64,000 bases of DNA from Arsenophonus apicola (GCF_020268605.1 NZ_CP084222.1:496001-560000), one strand, 5' to 3'; positions 36,826 through 45,153 are shown, numbered from the stretch's first letter. Notes: generated from the sequence alone by a model not told the origin. Made by a program: numbers and translations.

Positions 36826-38952
36826 TTACGTTGCTCTGCTATGCACTCTGATGTTGTTTTTGCCATTTTCTTCGATCCGTTGTTGGATACGAGCCATTGC
36901 ATTAGTTAATTTCTCGCGGATTTTTAGCTGTTTATCTGATTTAATAACTATTTTTTGAATGTGGCCATTCGCATGAAACCTCACTCGCTGACCATTTCCA
37001 GTACAAATTGCCCCTCTGGCGACTGCATGGATCATAAATTTGTCCTTTTCTGGGTCTAAAATGATGCCAATTTCCTTCGCTTTTCTCACAATTTCCGTCA
37101 CAGCATATTTTTTATCTTTAACTTTACTTAGAACCCCCGTACAGTTATTGACAGAACTCCTAGGTGATGCATTCGCATCACTAAAAGCAGACTCCGCTAT
37201 CGCTTCGTCTAACTTCTTAACAATCTTCCAGCTTTTGAGTCGGGTGATAATGGGGCTATCAGAACCCACTAAAGACGAAAACACACCTTTTACCCGTATG
37301 ATTTCCTCACCGTAAGCGTTGGTTTCTTCGCTTTCTTGATACCATAAACGAGCAATAAGATCGTCACGACGCACAAACGGACCACCTTGTGCGTTGATAT
37401 AACCCGCCCAATCGCCTGAATCAGCAGCATCATGTACAGCGGCAAATTCCACATCTAGCCCCACCGCAGTATCATGATCGGCCATCTTGCGTAATTCACG
37501 ATAAACGGTAACAGGTGCGCCACCAATAAATTGAAACTGACGTATTCGCCAGCGACCAGCCCATGCAGCGGCAGCCATTGCCGCTTCTTTCATAGGGCGT
37601 CCACTTTCATCGTCAAGCTCGCCGTCTAATGCGTAACCATCGACATTTTTAGAAATGTATTTAGCAACATAACCGGTTGCTGAACCTTTATCGGGATCAA
37701 TGGCCTCAGCATGGAAACGTGCTTTCCTCGCTTTAAGGGTAGAAAGCTCGCTTTCATCTTCTTGGAATGCATATTCTCTGAGAATTTCACGGATACTATC
37801 CGCTTGTTCAGGCAACATAAAAAGGAGCATGTGCCAATGGGGTGTTGCATCATGATGGGGCTCTGCTACGCGAATACCAAAGATCCGTAAATCCTTACGA
37901 TGCAATTTCGCTCTTATTTTACTCCATACTTGACTTAAATAGCGTTGAGTATCCGCAGGGCTACTACCGTTCCATTTTCTATTGCGATGACCATGGATCG
38001 TTGTTGCATGATATTTTGAAGGGGCGGTCAGTGTATAGAATTCAGCGATATAACCGAGTTCATTGCAGATATTTTCAAAACCACGAATTCGTACCATCAT
38101 TTCAGTACGACGAATGGCAGGATTTGCTACGCTGCCATAGTATTTATCAATCAAACTAAAGCGATTACCTTCCTCGTCCTCTAATTCCATGGATTTTAAA
38201 AATTCACGGGTCCGCCGTTTCTGTTCTTTCCACTCACTCTTCGTCATCGCGCTTGCATAAATGCTGGTACGCTTGCTGACGTTTGTTAGCGCAATTTGTA
38301 AATGTTCTCGCCACTTTGCCGCATGTTTACGCAAACGGCCTAACCACCATTTTTCAGACGTCATTTGCGCAATAGCGATAAAAGCCTCTTTTTCGTTAAA
38401 ACATTGTTTTAATAATTTAGCTGCGCGAGGGGGATCTTGACGGTATGCGCGTGTGATTGTCGCGGCTTCAAGATAAAGAAGATAGGCTATTTTCAAATCG
38501 CTTTCTTCGGTTCGGTTTTTACTGATATTAGTGAGTGCCAAAAACACAAAACCCGACAGATCAAACGCCAATGATTCTAGTGATTTTCGGGACATATCGG
38601 GTATCAGATTGAATCGACTGAAAAATCGATAAGTTTCTGCATTTTTTTTCCTTACACAATAACGATTAGTGACAAGTTCTATTCTTGGATATATCCGTTC
38701 ACAAAAATTTTTAGCAAGATAAGCATTCGCACGCTCACGACCTTGTTCTTTTAATAACGTATCAAAGCGTTTATTAACGGTAATTTGAACAATTTTAGGT
38801 TGTTCTGAAAGTAGCGTTTGCGCATTTGCTAATGCTTTGGCTCTTTTTTCTTTTTCATAAAGTTCTGGATAGGTCGGAAATGGCCTTTTAATGGGTTTTA
38901 AAGGCTTGTAATAGGCAGTTTTCTTAACATTATTCATTGAAACGTTAATCAT
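36826..38952 (-). CDS. Replication initiator gpA (HUH rolling-circle endonuclease)
   Basis: 708 residues of the P2 gpA family (P2: 761). It nicks one strand at ori and starts rolling-circle replication. The HUH metal motif HHDATPHWHMLLF and the tyrosine helix GYVAKYISKNVDGY, with two Tyr four residues apart, are present in that order. Length is complete. The usual ori lies within the A gene in P2; I did not locate it. Transcribed with the early genes. A second Met at residue 6 could be the start. Confidence 0.9.
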   Translation of the reverse strand: MINVSMNNVKKTAYYKPLKPIKRPFPTYPELYEKEKRAKALANAQTLLSEQPKIVQITVNKRFDTLLKEQGRERANAYLAKNFCERIYPRIELVTNRYCVRKKNAETYRFFSRFNLIPDMSRKSLESLAFDLSGFVFLALTNISKNRTEESDLKIAYLLYLEAATITRAYRQDPPRAAKLLKQCFNEKEAFIAIAQMTSEKWWLGRLRKHAAKWREHLQIALTNVSKRTSIYASAMTKSEWKEQKRRTREFLKSMELEDEEGNRFSLIDKYYGSVANPAIRRTEMMVRIRGFENICNELGYIAEFYTLTAPSKYHATTIHGHRNRKWNGSSPADTQRYLSQVWSKIRAKLHRKDLRIFGIRVAEPHHDATPHWHMLLFMLPEQADSIREILREYAFQEDESELSTLKARKARFHAEAIDPDKGSATGYVAKYISKNVDGYALDGELDDESGRPMKEAAMAAAAWAGRWRIRQFQFIGGAPVTVYRELRKMADHDTAVGLDVEFAAVHDAADSGDWAGYINAQGGPFVRRDDLIARLWYQESEETNAYGEEIIRVKGVFSSLVGSDSPIITRLKSWKIVKKLDEAIAESAFSDANASPRSSVNNCTGVLSKVKDKKYAVTEIVRKAKEIGIILDPEKDKFMIHAVARGAICTGNGQRVRFHANGHIQKIVIKSDKQLKIREKLTNAMARIQQRIEENGKNNIRVHSRAT

Positions 38953-39062
38953 TTAAATCTCATGAAAATGAAAAATGGGATATTTTAAGTAGGTTAAGCG
39001 GCATAATATTTGTTATGCCGCTATTCGTTTTTGATGACGAGGTATTGCATGAGCAAATCTGA

Positions 39063-39305
39063 TTACCTAACGCCTCTCATATTTTCCACATGATTAATTT
39101 CACTTTCTAATAACTGACTTATAGCCACATAATCAGGTTTTTCATTCAGCACATACATTTGTAATTTACGCAGGCGTGACGCATAACGGTCATTACAAAC
39201 TTTGCGTTCATCTTGACGATTACAGTTAATGCAATCATAAATTAAAAATGCATCTGTTGAAGCGGCATCTAATACGGGGGTAAATGTTGGTTCTGTTATA
39301 TTCAT
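39063..39305 (-). CDS. Early phage protein of unknown function
   Basis: 80 residues with three cysteines in YDCINCNRQDERKVC, suggesting a metal site. It lies between gpA and a DUF5347-like gene in the early operon. No family recognised. Confidence 0.55.
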   Translation of the reverse strand: MNITEPTFTPVLDAASTDAFLIYDCINCNRQDERKVCNDRYASRLRKLQMYVLNEKPDYVAISQLLESEINHVENMRGVR

Positions 39306-39375
39306 TTATTTATTTTCCTAAATTTAGCGTGTAAAAAGCTCTGACAAATCAATGTCATTAATTCTTTTCGGTTAT

Positions 39376-39726
39376 TTAACTAAGGGGTAAGGCTAAGTTT
39401 TTTGGTAAAAATGCGCTAATGGCTTTTATATGATTAATGGCTTTGACGATATTAAAAATCTCTTTAGTGGTGAGATCTTCAAATTGGCAATCGTGGCGGC
39501 TTTTATCAATATTCGCCATATAGAAAATAACGCCTAAAAACTTTTTATTTTCTTCGTGATGCTCATTAAAACGGTCGCGCATTTCTTTTATAAAATATTT
39601 CAGCTCATCATTTTTTAAACCAAAGTGTTTTGATTTAATTTCTGATGTTTTATTAAGCCCATTAATGCGCTGGTCTAATTGCATGTATTGGGCGCGTTGT
39701 TCTAGCTCTATCGGGTTCTGGTACAT
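39376..39726 (-). CDS. DUF5347-like early phage protein
   Basis: 116 residues, mainly helical: FIKEMRDRFN and FLGVIFYMANI recall the DUF5347 proteins of P2-like early regions. Role unknown. Confidence 0.5.
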   Translation of the reverse strand: MYQNPIELEQRAQYMQLDQRINGLNKTSEIKSKHFGLKNDELKYFIKEMRDRFNEHHEENKKFLGVIFYMANIDKSRHDCQFEDLTTKEIFNIVKAINHIKAISAFLPKNLALPLS

Positions 39727-39735
39727 AATTTTTCC

Positions 39736-39870
39736 CTATATTCTTGCTAGTAAATAGATAGTGGCAAAAACAATTACAGGGATGATCACTTTTAAATCAT
39801 TGTTAGATTTTGTTTTAAATGAATCGCCTGTAACTTTGTATTTATATTGTTGCTTGTGTGCTTGAGTCAT
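39736..39870 (-). CDS. Small early membrane protein
   Basis: 44 residues from the ATG at 39870 (AGAGGA just upstream; an open frame extends further without a ribosome site). Hydrophilic N-terminus, then one hydrophobic segment LKVIIPVIVFATIYLLARI at the C-terminus. Function unknown; possibly tail-anchored. Confidence 0.5.
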   Translation of the reverse strand: MTQAHKQQYKYKVTGDSFKTKSNNDLKVIIPVIVFATIYLLARI

Positions 39871-39974
39871 ATTGTCCTCTCTTATGAATAAAGTGCCGGA
39901 TTTTAGCCATGTCCGGCTCATGTTTTGTGGTAAGATTGAATCGCTTACAAACAAACCTACCAAAGGAAATACTT

Positions 39975-40082
39975 ATGTCAGAAGACCGTAAGGATTATCA
40001 TCGTATTCACCGTCCCGCTCCGGCTGAACAAGCACCACCTAAACAGCAGCAACAGCCAACCGAGGAGCAGGATAAAAAATAA
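39975..40082 (+). CDS. 35-residue Pro/Gln-rich protein, first gene of a plus-strand cassette
   Basis: ATG at 39975 with AAAGGA upstream and TAA at 40080. Very hydrophilic: SEDRKDYHRIHRPAPAEQAP, then a Q run and EEQDKK. It is opposite in strand to all neighbouring early genes and is followed after 9 bases by the 2TM protein gene, so the two form a unit. Too short to assign. Confidence 0.55.
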   Translation: MSEDRKDYHRIHRPAPAEQAPPKQQQQPTEEQDKK

Positions 40083-40091
40083 GGATTTATC

Positions 40092-40565
40092 ATGACCAAA
40101 CAACCAGAAAGAAACCTCGTTTTTGAAGCTAATTACTCTCTTTACCTTGAAGAAATGACGGGTACTTTTAACCGCCGATGTAATCAATTTTGTTCTTTTA
40201 CCCAGTTGTTTCTTGGTGCTTCTGTTTTCGCAAGTACACAACTCGGATGGCTGTTTGGTTTTATTATTGCTTTTGTCTCCGCGATGCAATTTGGTTTCAA
40301 ATTTGGCGAAAAAGCGGGTAATGCCAAGGCTCAAGCGAATCGTTACCGTATTTTGATTGATGAAATCCCTCATCTGTCTGAAAGTGAAATCATTAAACAA
40401 ATACAAACTATCGAAAAAAGCGATACGCAAGTGTTGACTTCTCTCTATAACCCCGCGAGAAAAAGAGCCAGTATTGCTATACATGGTTATGATTTGGAAA
40501 GTAAATATCCCCTCACGACATGGGAAAGAATCATTTCTATCCTCAGTGGTGGAATTCCTAAATAG
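40092..40565 (+). CDS. SLATT-like two-helix membrane protein (prophage cargo)
   Basis: 157 residues. Two adjacent hydrophobic helices (about 34-52 and 53-70) lie after a polar N-terminus and are followed by an amphipathic helical region RYRILIDEIPHLSESEI, then NPARKRASIAIHG. The layout resembles SLATT domains, the pore-forming 2TM effectors coupled to nucleotide or SLOG sensors in phage-defence systems. Family membership is by eye. Opposite orientation within the early operon, with its own small upstream gene, suggests lysogenic expression as cargo, for example superinfection exclusion or abortive infection. Confidence 0.55.
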   Translation: MTKQPERNLVFEANYSLYLEEMTGTFNRRCNQFCSFTQLFLGASVFASTQLGWLFGFIIAFVSAMQFGFKFGEKAGNAKAQANRYRILIDEIPHLSESEIIKQIQTIEKSDTQVLTSLYNPARKRASIAIHGYDLESKYPLTTWERIISILSGGIPK

Positions 40566-40576
40566 TATTGTCATAA

Positions 40577-41086
40577 TCACACCATTAATTGACTGAATCC
40601 CGCAACCGTATCTATTGCAGTAACAAACGCAGGAGATGATTGTAGACGAGCTGAAATTGTCACACCGACTAATGCTAAACAACGGATCGCATTATTAACA
40701 CTCTGTTTAATTTCAGCGGAACGGGCATTATTAATTCGACCTGCCAAAACTACTTGGCTTGCTAGCTTTCCAACTTCGGCTGTTGCATTTAAAATATATG
40801 TAGGGAAATTTCCCCCACTGGCATTATTTAAAGGTACTGACGGCTGACATTGAAGTTGCTCTAACAAACCATCAATTAAAGTTGCATCTTCTGTTGCATC
40901 CGTTACGCTTACAATATCAGCACAAGTAAATTGATGCGGTTGTTCAGGATTTAACTTATTACGCAACATTTGCGCATTCATGCCGATTGCTTCCGCTATC
41001 TGAACAAGATCGCCTTTATGAGCAATCGCAAAAGCGCGACACGCATTATCAAAGTGATTTTGTTTGGAAACCTGATAATCAAACAT
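40577..41086 (-). CDS. CII regulatory protein (186 type)
   Basis: 169 residues, same length and spacing as coliphage 186 CII: FDYQVSKQNHFDNACRAFA, an HTH in VQIAEAIGMNAQMLRNKLN, and C-terminal TAEVGKLASQVV. In 186 CII activates the promoter that establishes CI synthesis. First gene of the lytic operon after apl. Confidence 0.85.
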   Translation of the reverse strand: MFDYQVSKQNHFDNACRAFAIAHKGDLVQIAEAIGMNAQMLRNKLNPEQPHQFTCADIVSVTDATEDATLIDGLLEQLQCQPSVPLNNASGGNFPTYILNATAEVGKLASQVVLAGRINNARSAEIKQSVNNAIRCLALVGVTISARLQSSPAFVTAIDTVAGFSQLMV

Positions 41087-41148
41087 AGATTTTACTCTTA
41101 TCCAAATTCACTATTAGTGAATACGTTAACCACGAAACGTGAGGTAAA

Positions 41149-41349
41149 TTAGATGTACCACTCTTTATAGTACGCATCCCAATCAATATATACTCGTTCA
41201 TGAGAACTTTTTTTGGGTTTGATTTTTAGCTTTCCGTTACTCATCCATGTACGAGCAGTGCGAATTTTGATATTTTCACGCTCACAGAACTCAGATAACG
41301 GAATCCAGCGACGCTTGTCGCTCATATCTGTTGAACATTGTGTTTTCAT
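41149..41349 (-). CDS. Apl/Cox excisionase-repressor
   Basis: 66 residues with a winged-helix/MerR-like fold: RWIPLSEFCERENIKIRTARTW and a basic wing KLKIKPKKSSHERVYI. In 186 Apl, and in P2 Cox, the first lytic gene acts both as excisionase for Int and as repressor of the lysogenic promoter. Divergent from CI. 186 Apl is 87 residues, so this is short. Confidence 0.75.
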   Translation of the reverse strand: MKTQCSTDMSDKRRWIPLSEFCERENIKIRTARTWMSNGKLKIKPKKSSHERVYIDWDAYYKEWYI

Positions 41350-41497
41350 GAGGCAAACTCTCTTGTTAACTGTAATTTTCGTTAGATATCGACAGATATC
41401 GTTATATTTTCGATATGAGAAATTTACTTTACGAATCGTGAATTGTCAACTCGATTTGTATTTTTAATTTCTTTAAGTGATAAATTCGGAGTGCTTG
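41350..41497. promoter_or_regulatory. Lysis-lysogeny switch region
   Basis: 148 bases between divergent apl and cI. Repeated TATCG elements (GATATCGACAGATATCG near 41383-41401, then TTTTCGATATG) are candidate operators for CI or Apl. Promoters are inferred, not defined. Confidence 0.5.
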
Positions 41498-42088
41498 ATG
41501 AGTGAATCTTTTGATTTTATTTCATGCCCAGACAATGCAAACGTCTTAGATAGAATAATGGAAGCCTATGGTTTTTCATCAAAATTAATGATGGCTGAAC
41601 ATTTTAACATGGGTGCCAGTGGAATATCAGGCCGCTATAAACGCGCTGTTTTTCCCGCAGATATGGTTGTTCGCTGTTCAATAGAAACGGGGGCAAATTT
41701 AGAATGGTTAACATTTGGTAAGGGTAAGCCATTTGATAATGAAAAAGTAGATATTCTCAAACTGCCTAATTTTCGTTTAGTGAATGGTGAATTAATACCT
41801 GCTAGCAATGTAATGTTTGATAAGGCGATGTTCAAGAATACCGCACCACTACCCGACGAACCAAAATCAATACAAGAAGATAACACTTACTACATCATTG
41901 ATAATAAATTCAGTGATATTTTTGACGGTAAATGGTTAGTGGATATTGAGGGAAAAATCAGTGTTCGCGAATTGACTCGAATACCAATTAAGAAAGTTCG
42001 CGTATCGGGAGTTGGCATACCTTTTGATTGTGATTTAGAGGACTTAACTGTGTTAGGTCGTGTTATTACTATTATCGAAAACCAATAA
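41498..42088 (+). CDS. cI: CI repressor (186 type)
   Basis: 196 residues from the ATG at 41498 (CGGAG 7 bases upstream; an in-frame GTG at 41477 would add 7). The N-terminal HTH domain reads NVLDRIMEAYGFSSKLMMAEHFNMGASGISGRY. The C-terminal oligomerisation domain has WLVDIEGKISVRELTRIP, close to 186 CI in order and length (192). It maintains lysogeny. 186 CI is not cleaved by RecA but inactivated by Tum, consistent with the LexA-box gene at 36318. Intact. Confidence 0.88.
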   Translation: MSESFDFISCPDNANVLDRIMEAYGFSSKLMMAEHFNMGASGISGRYKRAVFPADMVVRCSIETGANLEWLTFGKGKPFDNEKVDILKLPNFRLVNGELIPASNVMFDKAMFKNTAPLPDEPKSIQEDNTYYIIDNKFSDIFDGKWLVDIEGKISVRELTRIPIKKVRVSGVGIPFDCDLEDLTVLGRVITIIENQ

Positions 42089-42092
42089 TAAA

Positions 42093-43109
42093 ATGACTGT
42101 TAGAAAAATTGAATCTGGTGAATGGCTCTGTGACATTCGTCCTAATGGTGTTAATGGTAAGCGAATACGCAAAAAATTCGCCACGAAAGGTGAAGCTCTT
42201 TATTACGAGAAATATATTCTCGGGGAAATGGAAAATAAACCTTGGCTTGGTGAAAAACAGGACAACAGACGGTTATCTGATTTAATTAATCAATGGCATG
42301 ATTTATACGGTAGGACATTAACAGATGTAGACCGTATGATGTCAAAGCTAAAAGCTATCTGTGCAGGGCTAGGCGATCCAATCGCATCACAACTAACCGC
42401 ATCTGATTTTAGTTTATATCGTGAGGGTCGCTTAAAAGGTGAAATACCTGATGTTAATGGGCGGTGCATGGAAATAAAGCCTGTTACGGTTAATCATGAA
42501 CAACGCAATTTATCAGCAGTCTTTGGTACTTTAAAAAAATTAGGTCATTGGTCTTTACCTAACCCTCTTGCTGGCCTACCTACTTTTAAAGTTGATGAAA
42601 GCATGGTCACTTTTCTATACAAAGACGAAATCAAAGTTTTACTAGATGCCCTTGCTGAATCTAAAAGCGATAGCGTTTTAATGATAGCAAAAATATGTCT
42701 TTCAACTGGCGCAAGATGGAGCGAAGCTGAAAACTTAGAAAGTAGCCAAGTAACTCCATATCGTATTACTTACAAAAACACAAAAAGCAAAAAAGTAAGA
42801 ACTGTTCCTATTTCAAAAGAACTTTATAATGAAATTCCCAAAAAAAGGGGAAAGCTATTTACCCCTTGCCGTAAAACTTTCGAAAGAACAGTAAATAAAG
42901 TTGGCATCGAACTACCAGAAGGACAATGTACACACGTTTTACGCCATACATTCGCAAGCCACTTTATGATGAACGGGGGGAATATTTTAGTATTAAGAGA
43001 TATTCTTGGGCATTCCGATATAAAGATGACAATGATATATGCTCATTTCGCCCCTAGCCATTTAGAAGATGCAGTCACTAAAAACCCACTATTTTTACTG
43101 GATGAATAA
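42093..43109 (+). CDS. int: P2-family tyrosine integrase
   Basis: 338 residues from the ATG at 42093, 4 bases after the CI stop (P2 Int: 337). The N-terminal arm-binding part is SGEWLCDIRPNGVNGKRIRKKF. The catalytic set is complete: Arg208 (TGARWSEA), His281-Arg284 (THVLRHTF), His307 (LGHSD) and Tyr316 (MIYAHFAP). It catalyses site-specific integration and, with Apl, excision. It reads toward the ssrA fragment 150 bases away. Confidence 0.93.
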   Translation: MTVRKIESGEWLCDIRPNGVNGKRIRKKFATKGEALYYEKYILGEMENKPWLGEKQDNRRLSDLINQWHDLYGRTLTDVDRMMSKLKAICAGLGDPIASQLTASDFSLYREGRLKGEIPDVNGRCMEIKPVTVNHEQRNLSAVFGTLKKLGHWSLPNPLAGLPTFKVDESMVTFLYKDEIKVLLDALAESKSDSVLMIAKICLSTGARWSEAENLESSQVTPYRITYKNTKSKKVRTVPISKELYNEIPKKRGKLFTPCRKTFERTVNKVGIELPEGQCTHVLRHTFASHFMMNGGNILVLRDILGHSDIKMTMIYAHFAPSHLEDAVTKNPLFLLDE

Positions 43110-43187
43110 TCATTGCTTTTAACATCGATTGCAATTTATTATGTCCACTTAGTGTCCATATAACTAATTAATTAACGCTAGACGTCG

Positions 43188-43216
43188 TTAGTTACCGTCA
43201 GTTATCGGTAGTTAAA
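43188..43216 (+). repeat. Short direct repeats between int and the ssrA fragment
   Basis: GTTAGTTACCG, GTCAGTTATCG and GTAGTTA follow each other with little spacing. Their place between int and the attachment core suggests arm-type Int sites. Confidence 0.45.
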
Positions 43217-43263
43217 TAATTGATTTTTCTAGTAGCTCATTGTTTTACCTATACCTCTTTAGA

Positions 43264-43310
43264 GAATGTAGAAATTTCGGACGCGGGTTCAACTCCCGCC
43301 AGCTCCACCA
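43264..43310 (+). ncRNA. ssrA: 3' fragment of ssrA (tmRNA), prophage attachment site
   Basis: The last 47 bases match the 3' end of enterobacterial tmRNA: TGTAGAAATTTCGGACGC, then GGGTTCAACTCCCGCC, AGCTCCACCA. The rest of the 360-base gene is absent upstream, where phage sequence lies, so this is the displaced att copy. The downstream DNA (TTCTCCATCGGTGATTACC and a terminator) resembles that after E. coli ssrA. No second copy of this sequence is seen in the window. Confidence 0.88.
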
Positions 43311-43356
43311 AAATTCTCCATCGGTGATTACCAGAGTCATCCGATGAAGTCCTAAG

Positions 43357-43390
43357 AGCCCGCATGGTACAAGCCCTGCGGGCTTTTTTG
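43357..43390 (+). terminator. ssrA terminator
   Basis: AGCCCGCA, a 12-base loop, TGCGGGCT and then a T run, retained after the ssrA fragment. Confidence 0.85.
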
Positions 43391-43784
43391 TATCCTCAAT
43401 TTGTCCAGCTAAGTCTGAAGCCAACTAATTAAATCCGAACCTTTTAGGCCCATAGTCCCAACGATAAGCTATAAGGTCTTCATTGGGTCTAAAGCATTGA
43501 GACTCATCATGGTAAGAAAAACTAAACCGTCAGGATACGGAAAACAAAATAGCTAAACCTAAAGATGCTGACTATATTCTGTAAAATGAGATTGACTCAT
43601 TTTGCTTGTTAAATATAGCGGTAGTAAACTCTGGCAGTTCCGATACTACGATCTTTGACAAAGATGAAGTTGTCTCCTTTCTGGAAATGACGAAACCACT
43701 GAGTAATAATCAAAATTTATCTTTCCCAACCGCATCAAACCGGCTCAGTCCATTAACAATTAACAATCAAGTAGTAAATTTCCG
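43391..43784. other. Decayed DNA after ssrA
   Basis: Only short open frames (for example 43606-43803, 65 codons), none recognisable. It probably represents eroded sequence upstream of the integrase remnant. Confidence 0.4.
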
Positions 43785-43976
43785 CCTGATGTCATTGAAA
43801 TAGCGCTTGCTCTTATAAACAAAAAAGAGGTATGTAGTGTTTATAACTGCAGCGATTACCTTTAACAGCGCCGTCCGATGATACAATGGTGGGCTGATTT
43901 TGTTATGGCTACGGATCGTGGAAATATGTTTGTGGGTGAGATGAAGGAAGGCAGCTTGTTGGATGATGTGTGTTAA
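43785..43976 (+). pseudogene. P4-type integrase, C-terminal remnant
   Basis: In one frame: PDVIEIALALINKKEVCSVY, then NCSDYL, an in-frame TAA, and QRRPMIQWWADFVMATDRG. This matches the C-terminal end of P4-like tyrosine integrases, where the catalytic Tyr region is followed by YLEQRRxMMQWWADYL. The remainder of the gene is lost. P4-type integrases such as that of CP4-57 use ssrA, so it records an earlier, independent insertion here. Confidence 0.7.
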
Positions 43977-44074
43977 CTCTGTACTAATCTGGCCGTGTTT
44001 TGCGGCCAAATCAGACTGTCGGCTATGAACGAGGAGCAAACTTAATCATAAATTGAACTCAAATACGGAAAACA

Positions 44075-44764
44075 TTAGACGACTTTGCTTTTCATTGATT
44101 TCTTCCAAGTAGCTAATACAACTTTCTCAGCGGAAAGTCCAAAAAGTGAGGTTAATTTCTGACGTTGAGATTCATTTTCAACATAGATATATCTTATATT
44201 AGCCAAAAAAAATCTGAGTGCATAAGGTGCTATTTTTTCATTGTATTTTATTTTATCTTCATTATATTTAGAGAAGTCCAATGATATTCTTCCACCCTTA
44301 ATTTGCTGGATTGTTGGAACAAACCGCCACTCGTTCTCATACTTAAAATCAAAGTCTTCTTCACCAAAGTAACTATTGTAACCAGAGACATGCTTTATAA
44401 AACACTTCAACTGAATAACGGGAAGTCGAAGGTGTTTCGGTAACGTACCAACTTGGCGAGATCTTAGTAAAGCTATAAGTCCTAAAGCCGCTGGAGAATT
44501 TTTTTCAATATAATTTACAGGTGATAATCCATTTTGCTCAGCCCATTTTTTGCATAGAGCAATTCCATATCTACCGTATGTTATTATTTTTTTATATAAT
44601 TCATTATGTTCATACTCACTAAATGAAACCATAGGGTGAGCAGATCGAGAAACTACTTTCCCTCTTTTATCACCAAAATATTCACCACAATAATGCAGTA
44701 AAAATGATTTAGATGAAATAATCGAAATTAGATTTTCAAATCTATTAGTAAAGTGAATGATCAT
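44075..44764 (-). CDS. AbiGi-like abortive-infection protein
   Basis: 229 residues from the ATG at 44764. IIHFTNRFENLISIISSKSF, HPMVSFSEYEHN, then ITYGRYGIALCKKWAEQNGL, SPVNYIEKNS and YENEWRFVP follow the AbiGi (PF10899) pattern of a His-Phe start, IGLxKxWAxxxGLxPVxY and an EWR motif. AbiGi is the antitoxin-like half of the lactococcal AbiG phage-defence pair. No AbiGii nucleotidyltransferase partner is visible beside it; a 53-residue ORF precedes it on the same strand. Placement in an island at ssrA fits a defence role. Confidence 0.65.
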   Translation of the reverse strand: MIIHFTNRFENLISIISSKSFLLHYCGEYFGDKRGKVVSRSAHPMVSFSEYEHNELYKKIITYGRYGIALCKKWAEQNGLSPVNYIEKNSPAALGLIALLRSRQVGTLPKHLRLPVIQLKCFIKHVSGYNSYFGEEDFDFKYENEWRFVPTIQQIKGGRISLDFSKYNEDKIKYNEKIAPYALRFFLANIRYIYVENESQRQKLTSLFGLSAEKVVLATWKKSMKSKVV

Positions 44765-44784
44765 GATCAATCCGTTTGTTCATC

Positions 44785-44946
44785 TTATTTAATTAAAATA
44801 CCGAGAGTTAACTCTTTTGAAATTTGTTCATTAGCGATAGGTTTACTAGCGTCTGTGATAATCCTATTATCATTTAAAATAACGAATGATGAGTACTCTT
44901 TCAATGCTACTTTATCGAACTCATAGATTAATTCTCGCACCGGCAT
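44785..44946 (-). CDS. Small ORF upstream of the AbiGi-like gene
   Basis: 53 residues (MPVRELIYEFDKVALKEYSS, ending LTLGILIK), 20 bases before the AbiGi-like ATG. The frame stays open upstream (NIEARE) but loses its start, so it may be a truncated 3' end. No family recognised. Confidence 0.4.
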   Translation of the reverse strand: MPVRELIYEFDKVALKEYSSFVILNDNRIITDASKPIANEQISKELTLGILIK

Positions 44947-45153
44947 TTCTCGTGCTTCAATATTTACTCATTAATTGAATTGGTTGCATCACAGCATTAG
45001 ATACAGAGTCTTGTATCTTGCCGTTTGAGAGCTCTCAAAGAATCACCTGAAAGTATGGTCATAAATTAGGACATAACTCAGTTTTCTCTTCTCTTTTATT
45101 TAGCGATAGGTATGCAGTAAATTAAGTCAGAAAGGTTAAAAGCACCGAACATT

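Larger units (their letters stand above)
15407..43310. mobile_element. P2/186-family prophage with HP1/K139-type tail and lysis genes
   Basis: About 28 kb with P2-style order: int, CI, Apl/Cox, CII, early genes, gpA, Ogr, then portal and terminase on plus, and scaffold, capsid, terminase, completion, sheath, tube, lysis, tape measure, baseplate and fibre genes on minus. CI, CII, Apl and the LexA-box gene are 186-like. Sheath (DUF2586), tube (DUF2597) and DUF2590 genes are of the HP1/K139 kind. Five structural or packaging genes are frameshifted, so it is probably unable to make particles. Left border is beside tRNA-Ile; right border is the ssrA 3' fragment. Confidence 0.9.

Noticed and set aside
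39978..40682. Long minus-strand ORF (234 codons) opposite the plus-strand cargo pair
   Set aside because: It overlaps CII and the 2TM gene and has low-complexity, protein-unlike text (runs of F, R, S). The plus-strand genes have ribosome sites and better composition.
43767..44039. 90-codon minus-strand ORF
   Set aside because: It is antisense to the P4-type integrase remnant, whose motif is specific.
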